Below the pieces are notes generated by a model. That model had not been told where the DNA came from. It searched no databases and saw only the letters and a list, made by a program, of their open reading frames with translations. A program made the position numbers and the translations under genes. A DNA stretch of 32,086 bases from an uncultured Anaerolineae bacterium (GTDB taxonomy: Bacteria; Chloroflexota; Anaerolineae; J036; Brachytrichaceae), in assembly GCA_937927775.1 (NCBI GenBank), contig CALBEF010000110.1, forward strand, positions 1 through 32,086, read 5' to 3'. Positions 23,451 through 31,014 of the stretch are shown one piece after another. Within the stretch, counting starts at the first letter, position 1. Each line of letters starts with the position of its first letter.

Positions 23451-24554
23451 ATGCGCGTCGTCATGCTCTCCAAAGCCCTCATCGTTGGCGCATATCAGCG
23501 CAAATGCGAACTGATCGCCGCGCATGATGACGTTGAGCTGACCGTGTTCACGCCCCCGGCATGGGCCGGCCAGCCCCTGCAGCGCGCCCACGTGTCCGGC
23601 TACACCCTGCGCGCGTTGCCCATCCGCTTCGACGGCAACTTCCACCTGCACCATTACCCCACGCTGACCCGCGAACTGGCCGCCAGCCGGCCCGATGTGT
23701 TGCACATCGATGAAGAGCCGTACAACCTCGCAACCTTCCTCGCGCTGCGCGCCGCGCGGGGCGCAGCGCCACCCATCAGAACGCTGTTCTTCACCTGGCA
23801 GAATCTGTTGCGCCGTTATCCGCCGCCGTTCAACTGGATGGAACGCTATGCGCTGACGCATGTGGACGGGGGCATCGCCGGCAATCAGGAAGCCGCGCAG
23901 GTCTGCCGGGCCAAAGGCTTCGCCGGCGATATGCCGGTCATCCCGCAGTTCGGGGTGGACGAAACCCGCTTTCGCCCTGTGGCGCGGAGCGCGCAGCAGA
24001 ATGGCGCGTTCACCATCGGCTACGCCGGCAGGCTCGTGCAAGAGAAAGGGGTGGACGTGTTGTTGCGCGCTGTGGCCGGCCTGCCCGACCATGCGCGGCT
24101 GGTGATCGTCGGCGCCGGGCCGGAGCGCGCCGCGCTCGAACGCCTCAGCATTGCGCTGGGCCTCGCCGGGCGCGTGATCTTCCAGTCACCCTCTCCCTCG
24201 ACTGAGATGCCGCAGGTGTACGCGCGATTCGACGCGCTGGTGTTGCCCTCGCGCGCGCAGGCCAACTGGAAAGAGCAGTTCGGGCGCGTGCTGATCGAGG
24301 CGATGGCGTGCGGCGTGCCCGTGATCGGCTCGACCTGCGGCGAAATTCCAAACGTCATCGGCGAGGCCGGCCTGATCTTCGCCGAGAATGACGCCGAGGC
24401 GTTGCGCGCGCAACTGGCGCGGCTGATCGAGTGGCCGATGTTGCGCGCAGACCTGGCGCAACGCGGGCGCGAACGGGTGATGGCGCGCTACACCATGCGG
24501 CGGATTGCCGACCAGACGGTCGCGGTGTACCGGCAGTTGAACAGGACGGCATAG
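23451..24554 (+). CDS. Glycosyltransferase family 4 (GT-B fold)
   Basis: 367 residues from the ATG at 23451. The N-terminal Rossmann half begins MRVVMLSKAL and continues with PDVLHIDEEPYNLATF. The C-terminal half has TIGYAGRLVQEKGVDVLLRAV, LVIVGAGPER and the donor-binding E-x7-E motif EQFGRVLIEAMACGVPVIGS, then GEIPNVIGEAGLIF. These are typical of retaining GT4 enzymes that add a sugar from a nucleotide-sugar donor to a lipid, cell-surface glycan or small molecule. No signal or TM segment is seen, so it is cytoplasmic or peripheral. The stop codon is inside the dyad of the next promoter. Confidence 0.9.
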   Translation: MRVVMLSKALIVGAYQRKCELIAAHDDVELTVFTPPAWAGQPLQRAHVSGYTLRALPIRFDGNFHLHHYPTLTRELAASRPDVLHIDEEPYNLATFLALRAARGAAPPIRTLFFTWQNLLRRYPPPFNWMERYALTHVDGGIAGNQEAAQVCRAKGFAGDMPVIPQFGVDETRFRPVARSAQQNGAFTIGYAGRLVQEKGVDVLLRAVAGLPDHARLVIVGAGPERAALERLSIALGLAGRVIFQSPSPSTEMPQVYARFDALVLPSRAQANWKEQFGRVLIEAMACGVPVIGSTCGEIPNVIGEAGLIFAENDAEALRAQLARLIEWPMLRADLAQRGRERVMARYTMRRIADQTVAVYRQLNRTA

Positions 24555-24568
24555 CCGTCATGTATAAT
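24537..24568 (+). promoter_or_regulatory. Promoter with 20-bp spacer and central dyad (MerR-type geometry)
   Basis: A perfect -10 TATAAT (24563-24568) and a partial -35 TTGAAC (24537-24542) are 20 bp apart, too far for normal sigma-70 use. GACGGC-ATA-GCCGTC (24545-24559) is a perfect dyad centred in the spacer, as in promoters remodelled by MerR-family activators. The dyad spans the stop codon of the upstream GT4 gene. The predicted start is near 24575. Confidence 0.45.
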
Positions 24569-24812
24569 CCGCTTGTATTTTGACAACTGGTCGTATTTTG
24601 ATTCAGATTGGGCGCGATTTTCATTTGGACATTTGGGTTGGACATGGTTTGGCCTGGGATGCCGACGCACACTCATGGGGCAGTTCGATGGCTCCGCCGG
24701 GGAGTGAGGCTTGGTGTGCGGAGCTCTGGTCAGATTCCCGTCATCGCAAACGTCATCGCCAAAGCGGACTCTGTCCGCGTGAACGACAACGCGCCCGCCC
24801 ACAGCAACATCT
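24569..24812 (+). other. Long leader of the PHP/AlbA_2 gene
   Basis: About 240 bases lie between the promoter and the ATG at 24813. The first 40 are AT-rich and carry a 10-mer pair, TGTATTTTGA (24574) and CGTATTTTGA (24592), 18 bp apart, and a TTGACA (24580-24585) that could be a second -35. I see no riboswitch or convincing small gene. A frame from 24608 overlaps the real start and looks non-coding. Confidence 0.4.
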
Positions 24813-27314
24813 ATGCCAAGCAAGACTACGCGGACCCCGTCCGACCGGACCCCGTCCGAGCGGACCCAGTCCGAGCGGACCCAGTCCGATAAACCGCCGG
24901 CGCAGGCTGGCGACAAAGCCGCCTCCCGCAAGTCCCCAACCACCACCCGAACGACGCGCTCAAGCTCCCGGCAAGGCGCATCACAAACGCCGAAAGCTGC
25001 CACAGCGGCCAGGCCGGCCCCGCAAAACCGCCGGCGCAAGAGCGCGCCCACCGAGACAGCCAGCGCCACTGACGCGCTGCCGGCGCCGCCAGAAGGAACG
25101 TGGTATCGCATCGACCTGCACATGCACACGCCGGGGTCGGCGGACTACGAGCAGGCCGGCGTGACCTGCCTCGATATTCTTCAGCAGGCCGAACGGCGCG
25201 GCCTGGACATCATCGCCTTCACCGACCACAACACAGTCAACGGCTATCGCCAGATGATGCGCGAGATCGCCGACCTGGAGCTGCTGGAGCGGTTGAAGCG
25301 CATCCAGCCGGACGAGCTGGGCCGGCTGCTCGAATACCGGCGCCTGCTCAAAAAGATTCTGGTGCTGCCCGGCTTCGAGTTCACCAGCACGTTCGGCTTC
25401 CACATTCTGGGCATCTTCCCGCCGGAGAAGCCGTTGCGCGACATCGAGTACCTGCTCTACGAGATGCACGTGCCGGGCGATGTGCTGGACAAGGGATTGA
25501 CCGAGGCCGGCGCAACCAGCGACGTGTTGACGGCCTACCGGCTGATCGACGAAGCCGGCGGCCTCGCCATCGCCGCGCATGCCAACTCGTCGAGCGGCGT
25601 GCTGATGCGCGGCGTGAATATCGGCGGCCAGACCCGCATTGCGTTCACGCAGGACACCCATCTGGCCGCGGTGGAACTGACCGACCTGAACAAGGGCCGG
25701 CGCTCGATGGCTTACTGGCTGAGCGGAACGAAAGCCGAATATCCGCGCCGCATGCACCTGATCCAGGGCAGCGACGCGCACCGGCTGACGGTGTCGGCCA
25801 CAGACGCGCGCCGGCTGGGCGTGGGCGACCGCACCTCTGAAGTGCTGCTGCCGGAGCGAACGTTCGCCGCGTTGCGCGCGCTGTTTCTCGGCCAGGATTT
25901 CCATCGCGTGCGCCAATCGCGCGCGCCGTTGAACCTGAGCGTCGATCCGGCGCAGGATATCCGCGCGCAGGAAGCAAGCGCGACGCTGGCCTTCCACCCA
26001 TCACTGCCCCGGCGCAGCGTCAATCGATTCGAGGAGATCGTGCGTGACGCAGCGGCCATGGCGAACAGCGACGGCGGCGTGATTCTCATCGGCTGCGAAG
26101 CCGGCCTGAACAAGAAACCAAAAGGCGTGCCCTCGGCCGACGAGACGGCGCGCAAACTGGCCGACGTATTGCGCGAGCAGGTGAAGCCGGCGCTGCAGCC
26201 GGCGATTGTCGTGCAGACCATCGACGACGCGCACATCATCCGCGTCACCGTTTCGGGCGCCGATCAGGCGCCGTATGCCGTAAAGGACAGCCAGTTCTAC
26301 GTGCGCGACGGCGCAGAGACGCGCAGCGCCACGCGGGACGAGATCGTTGCAATCACCAAACGATCCGTTGAAGCGGCGGCGCAGGCGGCTCAAGCCGGCC
26401 AGGCGCACCGCCAGCGCGATCGCGGCGCGAGCCAGCGCGGGCAGCCGCCGGCTCAGACGCACGCGCCGGCGCCACGTCTGGATCATGGTCAGCGACCCGA
26501 TCAGCGTCCGCCTCACCCTCAGCAGACGGGGCAGCAACGACAACGCGACCACAGTCCGCAACAATCCGGCGGGCAGCGGCAGCATCCGCCACAACAACAG
26601 CCACAGGCGCAACCGGCGCCTCAACAGCAGCAGCGGGCGCAACCCCAGAGCCAGCCGCGCCCCGATAGGCGCCGCGAACAAAGTCCGCAGAGCCATCCTC
26701 GGCCGCAACAGCCAGTTGATCGAGCACAGGCCGACACAAAGGAACAGGCGACAGCGCCGGTCGCTGCGCCGCTTGAGGCAAACGCGCCGGCGAATGGCGC
26801 TCACGAGATGGAAGCGCCGGCCAGCGCAAGCGCGGCGCAAAGCGCGCCGGCCGCAGCGTCCGCGCCGCTGACAGCGCCACCCCCCATCGAGGGGATGCCC
26901 AGATCGGGCGTGCAGATTGCCGCCGTCGAGGAACGCGAAGGAATTCGCTACTACACGGTGCGCGATCTGCGCAACAACAGCCTGGTGCGCAATGTGACGA
27001 TCAAGAGCGCGCGCGACCTGTGGCACTACGCCATCGTGGCCTACAACACCAACGCTTACAACATCGACGCCATCCCGTGGAAAGACAGCGTCGCGGGCCA
27101 GCAACGGGCCGTGTTGAGCCGGGCGTTCCGCGCCGGCAAGATGCGCTATGACCTCGCGCTGAAGAGCAGCGACGGCACGGCCTGCATCTTCTACGGCGTG
27201 GCCGAAGACGGCATGGACGCGGCCTGGAAGCAGTTGATTGCCGAGGATCAGGCGCCCGCGCCGCAGCCGTCCGTTGCCGGCGAGACGCCGGAGGGCAACA
27301 CGGCATCGCAATGA
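24813..27314 (+). CDS. PHP phosphoesterase / Schlafen-AlbA_2 multidomain protein
   Basis: 833 residues. Residues 1-95 are basic and disordered, starting with four RT(P/Q)S(D/E) pentapeptides. Residues 97-365 are a PHP domain with all metal ligands: His103 and His105 (DLHMHT), Asp138-His139 (TDHN), Glu189 (GFEF), His197, His256 (AAHANSS), Asp321 and His323 (GSDAH). Residues about 400-516 match the Schlafen-type AlbA_2 fold (FEEIVRDAAAMANSDGGVILIG, then FYVRDGAETRSATRDE), linked to nucleic-acid binding or cleavage. Residues 520-690 are a Gln/Pro/Arg-rich linker. Residues 700-812 (YYTVRDLRNNSLVRNVTIKSARDLWHYAI...) are a compact domain I do not recognise. The protein may act on DNA, RNA or nucleotide phosphoesters. 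It has no SD, its own long leader and its own terminator, and it precedes methyltransferase and vsr genes. Confidence 0.75.
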   Translation: MPSKTTRTPSDRTPSERTQSERTQSDKPPAQAGDKAASRKSPTTTRTTRSSSRQGASQTPKAATAARPAPQNRRRKSAPTETASATDALPAPPEGTWYRIDLHMHTPGSADYEQAGVTCLDILQQAERRGLDIIAFTDHNTVNGYRQMMREIADLELLERLKRIQPDELGRLLEYRRLLKKILVLPGFEFTSTFGFHILGIFPPEKPLRDIEYLLYEMHVPGDVLDKGLTEAGATSDVLTAYRLIDEAGGLAIAAHANSSSGVLMRGVNIGGQTRIAFTQDTHLAAVELTDLNKGRRSMAYWLSGTKAEYPRRMHLIQGSDAHRLTVSATDARRLGVGDRTSEVLLPERTFAALRALFLGQDFHRVRQSRAPLNLSVDPAQDIRAQEASATLAFHPSLPRRSVNRFEEIVRDAAAMANSDGGVILIGCEAGLNKKPKGVPSADETARKLADVLREQVKPALQPAIVVQTIDDAHIIRVTVSGADQAPYAVKDSQFYVRDGAETRSATRDEIVAITKRSVEAAAQAAQAGQAHRQRDRGASQRGQPPAQTHAPAPRLDHGQRPDQRPPHPQQTGQQRQRDHSPQQSGGQRQHPPQQQPQAQPAPQQQQRAQPQSQPRPDRRREQSPQSHPRPQQPVDRAQADTKEQATAPVAAPLEANAPANGAHEMEAPASASAAQSAPAAASAPLTAPPPIEGMPRSGVQIAAVEEREGIRYYTVRDLRNNSLVRNVTIKSARDLWHYAIVAYNTNAYNIDAIPWKDSVAGQQRAVLSRAFRAGKMRYDLALKSSDGTACIFYGVAEDGMDAAWKQLIAEDQAPAPQPSVAGETPEGNTASQ
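24831..24890 (+). repeat. Four tandem 15-bp repeats inside the start of the PHP gene
   Basis: Units begin at 24831, 24846, 24861 and 24876. Each contains the dyad CGGAC-N3-GTCCG, so every copy is itself palindromic, and the 15-bp length keeps the reading frame (five residues per unit). Copies 1-2 have CCC and copies 3-4 CCA in the spacer. There is no spacer diversity, so this is not a CRISPR. Confidence 0.9.
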
Positions 27315-27373
27315 TGCAGAGCCGAGCCAAAGGCTTCCTGCCGGCATTCTGAACACAGCCAACACAGTTCCAA

Positions 27374-27414
27374 ATGACGACAGGCGCGGAGACCGCGTCT
27401 GTCGTCATCTTTAT
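27374..27414 (+). terminator. Rho-independent terminator of the PHP/AlbA_2 gene
   Basis: A 16-bp stem (27374-27389 with 27393-27408, one G-U pair, loop AGA) is followed by CTTTAT. It lies 60 bases after the stop. It separates the PHP gene from the methyltransferase block. Confidence 0.75.
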
Positions 27415-27512
27415 GGCGCAGCCAATGCCGCAAACCGCAAACCGCGCGCGAAGCCGGCTGTTTGATATCATTTGCCGGTCATAGCGCTTTTTCCCAGCGG
27501 CAGCACAATCAC

Positions 27513-28724
27513 ATGGGCGATCAGATATTGGCGAGAAACGCGCCGCAGAGTCTCCAGGAATGGATTGAGAATGAGCGGCTTCAATATCGCATGAGCCAGC
27601 GGGAGTTTATCCTGTCTGTTCTCAAAAGAGTCAGCGAAAGCGCCCAGCCCTGGCTGTTGCCGCCCGCAGAGCCGCCTCTGGCCGAGCGCATTCCCTTCAA
27701 GTTCATCGATCTGTTTGCAGGCATCGGCGGTTTCCGCATTGCGCTTGAAAAACTGGGCGGCAAATGCGTTTTCACTTCAGAATGGGACAAGTATTGCCAG
27801 AGAACTTATAGAGCCTGGTTTGGCGAGACCCCTCATGGCGATATTCGGAAAATCAAGCCGTCGGAGATTCCCGACCACGATATCCTCGCGGCGGGCTTCC
27901 CGTGTCAGCCCTTTTCCATCGCCGGCGTGTCCAAAAAGAACAGCCTGGGGCGCGCGCATGGATTCAGGGATGCAACCCAGGGCACGCTGTTCTTCAATCT
28001 GGCGACGATCATAGAGATCAGGAGACCGCCTGTCCTGTTCCTTGAGAATGTGAAAAACCTGCAATCACATGACGGCGGACGCACATGGAAGGTCATCCTT
28101 GACACACTGGAGTCCCTGGACTACTGGGTGTTCCACAAGGTTATTGACGCCTCAGCATGGGTTCCGCAACACCGCGAGCGCATCTACATTGTTTGTTTCG
28201 ACAGAAAGACCTTTTCGGACAAACCGCCTTTTACATTTCCCTCTCCACCCGAAGAGGCGCCGCCAAAACTGCGAGAGATTCTTGAAGAATGCCCCGACCC
28301 CGGATACACGCTTACAGACCACTTGTGGAACTATCTGCAGGCATACGCTGAACGACATCGCGCAAAGGGAAACGGCTTCGGTTTCAGCCTTGCCGATCCT
28401 GATGGGATCACGCGGACGCTCAGCGCGAGATACTACAAGGATGGCTCCGAAATTCTGATCCCCCAGCGCGGACAAAATCCGAGACGGCTTACACCGCGTG
28501 AGTGCGCGCGGTTAATGGGGTTCGGCGATCATCTTCCGCTGGTCGTTTCGGACACACAAGCCTACCGGCAGTTTGGAAACGCGGTGGTCCCCAAAGTCGT
28601 GGAAGCCGTTGGCCGGCAGATCGTTCAGACATTGAGGTGGCATCTGGCTGCTGACGGGACATGCCTGCTCAAGAACACTTTTGCCAAAGCCGAGGCAAAC
28701 CACAATGGCATCACCAATCTGTGA
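27513..28724 (+). CDS. dcm: DNA (cytosine-5) methyltransferase, Dcm-like
   Basis: 403 residues. It has all C5-methylase motifs: [23 protein letters not shown] with the catalytic Cys, [21 protein letters not shown] and X QFGNAVVP. Blocks such as [27 protein letters not shown] and [12 protein letters not shown] are the same as in E. coli Dcm and EcoRII-type enzymes, so the likely target is CCWGG (or CCNGG). A helical N-terminal extension of about 60 residues precedes motif I, as in Dcm/SsoII-type enzymes that can bind their own promoter. The ATG at 27513 lacks an SD. A TATCAT box with the dyad TGATATCA lies at 27463-27471. The 3' end overlaps the nuclease stub by 20 bases, and vsr follows. The block is AT-richer than its surroundings, suggesting transfer. 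Confidence 0.95.
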   Translation: MGDQILARNAPQSLQEWIENERLQYRMSQREFILSVLKRVSESAQPWLLPPAEPPLAERIPFKFIDLFAGIGGFRIALEKLGGKCVFTSEWDKYCQRTYRAWFGETPHGDIRKIKPSEIPDHDILAAGFPCQPFSIAGVSKKNSLGRAHGFRDATQGTLFFNLATIIEIRRPPVLFLENVKNLQSHDGGRTWKVILDTLESLDYWVFHKVIDASAWVPQHRERIYIVCFDRKTFSDKPPFTFPSPPEEAPPKLREILEECPDPGYTLTDHLWNYLQAYAERHRAKGNGFGFSLADPDGITRTLSARYYKDGSEILIPQRGQNPRRLTPRECARLMGFGDHLPLVVSDTQAYRQFGNAVVPKVVEAVGRQIVQTLRWHLAADGTCLLKNTFAKAEANHNGITNL

Positions 28725-28821
28725 TCGGGCAATAGAAGACGTCACCAAACACAGCAAAGCCATTCTGAAGTTTATCTCTGCCAATGACGTGGGAGTGACA
28801 GGAAGGCGCCAGCAGTCCTGA
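28705..28821 (+). pseudogene. Stub of an EcoRII-like restriction endonuclease
   Basis: An ATG inside the end of the methyltransferase opens a 38-codon frame: [20 protein letters not shown] followed by LKFISANDVGVTG and, after six more residues (RRQQS and stop), a TGA. The segment IxxxSANDxGxTG followed by Gln matches the conserved IKRLSANDTGATGGHQ element of the EcoRII effector domain. A full enzyme would be some 300-400 residues. Only 42 bases separate the stop from vsr, so the rest has been deleted, not merely frameshifted. The 20-base overlap with the methyltransferase is a normal R-M gene junction. Confidence 0.65.
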
Positions 28822-28863
28822 GTGTTCAGAGTTTTATCGACGGTCTGCGGACAATACACGCGC

Positions 28864-29274
28864 ATGGCTGATGTGCTGACTCCCGAACAGCGACGACTGA
28901 ACATGTCGCGCATCCGCAGCAGGGACACCCGGCCTGAAATGGTCGTGCGTTCGCTGGTGCATGGGATGGGATACCGCTACCGACTGCACAACCCAAAGCT
29001 GCCTGGCAAACCCGACCTGACGCTGACCCGGCACAGAAAAGTCATCTTTGTGCATGGTTGTTTCTGGCACAAGCACCGCTGCCGGTATGGGCGCGTCGTT
29101 CCAAAGACGAACGCCGACTTCTGGGAAGAAAAGAGACAGGGCAACGTTGAGCGGGACAGGAGAAACATCACAGAGCTGAAGCGACTGGGGTGGGAGGTGC
29201 TGGTGATATGGGAATGCTGGACCAGAGATACGGAATCGCTCAAGCGGCGCCTGGCCGCATTCCTGGAGCAGTAG
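28864..29274 (+). CDS. vsr: Very short patch repair endonuclease
   Basis: 136 residues. Vsr nicks DNA 5' of the T in T-G mismatches left by deamination of 5-methylcytosine. The family signature is complete: MSRIRSRDTRPEMVVRSLVHGMGYRYRLH, then LPGKPDLTLTRHRKVIFVHGCFWHKHRC with the catalytic Asp and the two His, and the C-terminal ELKRLGWEVLVIWECW strand. The pairing with a Dcm-like methylase matches the E. coli dcm-vsr pair. A GACAAT box lies 8 nt before the ATG at 28864, and no SD is present, so it may have its own leaderless-type start. Confidence 0.95.
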   Translation: MADVLTPEQRRLNMSRIRSRDTRPEMVVRSLVHGMGYRYRLHNPKLPGKPDLTLTRHRKVIFVHGCFWHKHRCRYGRVVPKTNADFWEEKRQGNVERDRRNITELKRLGWEVLVIWECWTRDTESLKRRLAAFLEQ

Positions 29275-29295
29275 AATGTTGTGAGATCGCTCAGG

Positions 29296-29327
29296 AACCC
29301 GGCTTCTTATGAGGGGCCGGGTTTCTG
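29296..29327. terminator. Hairpin after vsr
   Basis: The arms AACCCGGC (29296-29303) and GCCGGGTT (29316-29323) have a 12-nt loop and are followed by TCTGTG. They lie 21 bases after the vsr stop. The form also resembles dispersed AACCCGG...CCGGGTT repeats. It marks the end of the AT-richer block. Confidence 0.55.
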
Positions 29328-29344
29328 TGACAATGGAGCCTGGC

Positions 29345-30094
29345 ATGGAACTGAACAACAAGATTGTGCTGGTCGTGGGCGGCGCCGCCGGCATCGGCAA
29401 AGCGACCGCCGAGGTGTGCGCCGCGCGCGGCGCGACGGTGATCGTGGCCGACTACAACGAGCAGGCCGGCGCGGCCGCAGCCGAGGGCATTCGCGCCCAG
29501 GGCCAGCCGGCCATCTTCGTCCCGGTCAACGTGACCGACGAAGGATCGGTCGCGCGGCTGTATGAGCAGATCGGCGCGCGCTATGGCCGGCTCGACGCGC
29601 TGGCGCAGTGCGCGGGCGTGTTGCAGGGCGCCTTCGTGCCGGTCGAGGAGTTCCCGCTCGACGTGTTCCGCGCCGTGGTCGAGGTGAACATGGTTGGCAG
29701 TTTTCTGTGCAGCAAACACGCCGTGCCGCTGATGAAGCAGAACGGCAAAGGCGTGATCGTGCTGGTGTCGTCGGGGGCGGCCCAGGGCGGCAGCTCGTCG
29801 GTGGCGTATGGGTCGAGCAAGGGCGGCGTAAGCAGCCTGGGCATCACGCTGGCCGGCAAGCTCGCGCCCGACAACATCCGCGTCAACGTCGTGCACCCCG
29901 GCGAGATTCGCACGGCAATGAAGCTGTCGGTGATTGCCGCCGAGGCCGAGTTGAAAGGGCGCTCGGCGGACGAAGCAGTGGCGCAGGCCAGCGCCGGATC
30001 GCGGCTGGGCGAGCCGGAAGGCGTCGGCAAAATCCTGGCCTGGCTGGTGAGCGATGACGCCGACTATGTGCGCGGCTTCATCCACACGCGATAG
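29345..30094 (+). CDS. Short-chain dehydrogenase/reductase, tandem copy 1
   Basis: 249 residues. The start at 29345 has GGAG 6 nt upstream. GGAAGIG at 12-18 binds the nucleotide. VADYNE places Asp36 after the second strand, which favours NAD(H). The usual NNAG is changed to QCAG (88-91). Ser142/143, Tyr155 and Lys159 form the active site. It is closely related to the next gene: residues 150-186 and 221-249 are identical to its residues 145-181 and 216-244. The substrate is unknown. Confidence 0.9.
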   Translation: MELNNKIVLVVGGAAGIGKATAEVCAARGATVIVADYNEQAGAAAAEGIRAQGQPAIFVPVNVTDEGSVARLYEQIGARYGRLDALAQCAGVLQGAFVPVEEFPLDVFRAVVEVNMVGSFLCSKHAVPLMKQNGKGVIVLVSSGAAQGGSSSVAYGSSKGGVSSLGITLAGKLAPDNIRVNVVHPGEIRTAMKLSVIAAEAELKGRSADEAVAQASAGSRLGEPEGVGKILAWLVSDDADYVRGFIHTR

Positions 30095-30168
30095 GAACGA
30101 CAAACCGCGAAAGAAACAAAGGGCGCGAAGAAGCAGGAAGAAGCAGAAGAAGAGAGGAGAAAGCCCGA
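30095..30168 (+). repeat. Purine-rich interspersed-type repeat between the SDR genes
   Basis: The 74-bp gap begins AACCGCGAAAG-type sequence and continues AAGGGCGCGAAGAAG with almost no pyrimidines, ending in GAGAGGAGAAAG, which supplies a strong SD for the next gene. It belongs to the same style as the element at 30916-31010. Confidence 0.5.
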
Positions 30169-30903
30169 ATGGAACTGAAGGGCAAAGTGGTGTTGATCAC
30201 CGGCGGGGCTACCGGCATCGGACGGGCGGCAGCCGAAGTGTGCGCCGCGCGCGGAGCGCAGGTCATCGTGGCCGACTTCAACGAGCGGGACGGCGCGGCG
30301 GTCGCGGAAGCGACCGGCGGTCTTTTCGCGCCGGTCAACGTCGCCGACGAAGCATCGGTCAGGCAATTGTTCGAGCAGGTCGGCGCGCGCTATGGCCGGC
30401 TCGACGCGCTGATCACGGCCGCCGGAATATTGAAAGGGGCCTATGTGCCGGTGGAAGAGTTTCCGCTGGAGACCTACCGGCAAGTGGTGGATGTGAATCT
30501 GGTGGGCAGCTTCCTGTGCGCCCGGTCTGCCGTGCCGTTGATGAAGAAAGCCGGGCGCGGCGTGATCGTGTTGATCTCCTCGATTGCAGCCACCGCCGTC
30601 AGTTCGTCGGTGGCGTATGGGTCGAGCAAGGGCGGCGTGAGCAGCCTGGGTATCACGCTGGCCGGCAAGCTCGCGCCCGACAACATTCGCGTCAACGTCG
30701 TCCACCCTGGCGGTATCAAGACCAACATGAAGCTGTCGGTGATCGCGCAGGAGGCGGAACTGAAAGGACAGTCGGGCGAGCAGGCATGGGCCAGCGCGGC
30801 AGCCGGCGCCGAGCTGGGCGAGCCGGAAGGCGTCGGCAAAATTCTGGCCTGGCTGGTCAGCGATGATGCCGACTACGTGCGCGGCTTCATCCACACACGG
30901 TGA
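30169..30903 (+). CDS. Short-chain dehydrogenase/reductase, tandem copy 2
   Basis: 244 residues, with a GAGGAG-type SD in the purine-rich leader. TGGATGIG at 11-18; VADFNE with Asp36 suggests NAD(H); TAAGI at 83-87 replaces NNAGI; Ser137/138, Tyr150 and Lys154 are the catalytic residues. The middle and the last 29 residues are identical to copy 1, while residues about 40-55, 120-145 and 190-215 differ. That mosaic suggests duplication with gene conversion. The two copies could differ in substrate or could form a heteromer. Confidence 0.9.
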   Translation: MELKGKVVLITGGATGIGRAAAEVCAARGAQVIVADFNERDGAAVAEATGGLFAPVNVADEASVRQLFEQVGARYGRLDALITAAGILKGAYVPVEEFPLETYRQVVDVNLVGSFLCARSAVPLMKKAGRGVIVLISSIAATAVSSSVAYGSSKGGVSSLGITLAGKLAPDNIRVNVVHPGGIKTNMKLSVIAQEAELKGQSGEQAWASAAAGAELGEPEGVGKILAWLVSDDADYVRGFIHTR

Positions 30904-30915
30904 TCCTTCCTGAAT

Positions 30916-31010
30916 GAACCACAAAGCGACGAGGCACACAAAGAAGGTCAGGGCCAGTTTTCCTTCGTGACCTTCGGTTCTTCGCGGCTCTTTCCTCATC
31001 GTATGGATTT
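30916..31010. repeat. Inverted pair of AACCACAAAG-type repeats
   Basis: The left half starts AACCACAAAGCGACGAGG and runs to GAAGGTCA (30943-30950). The right half, read on the other strand, is GAAAGAGCCGCGAAGAACC-like and ends with the matching TGACCTTC (30968-30975). The whole region is an imperfect dyad of the purine-rich unit also seen at 30095. It could form a long hairpin after the second SDR and act as its terminator. Confidence 0.5.
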
Positions 31011-31014
31011 CGCG

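Noticed and set aside
24831..24890. Possible CRISPR array
   Set aside because: Repeats are contiguous 15-mers with no spacers and no cas genes nearby; they encode part of a protein.
24608..24892. A possible small gene in the PHP leader
   Set aside because: It overlaps the 15-bp repeats and the true start in another frame, has no SD and no recognisable features.
26001..27365. A long minus-strand frame opposite the PHP/AlbA_2 gene
   Set aside because: Arg/Leu/Val-rich shadow of the Gln/Pro-rich linker; the plus-strand frame carries complete PHP and AlbA_2 motifs.
28725..28863. Possible intact restriction endonuclease between dcm and vsr
   Set aside because: Only about 140 bases are available and the frame ends at 28821, so only a stub can exist.
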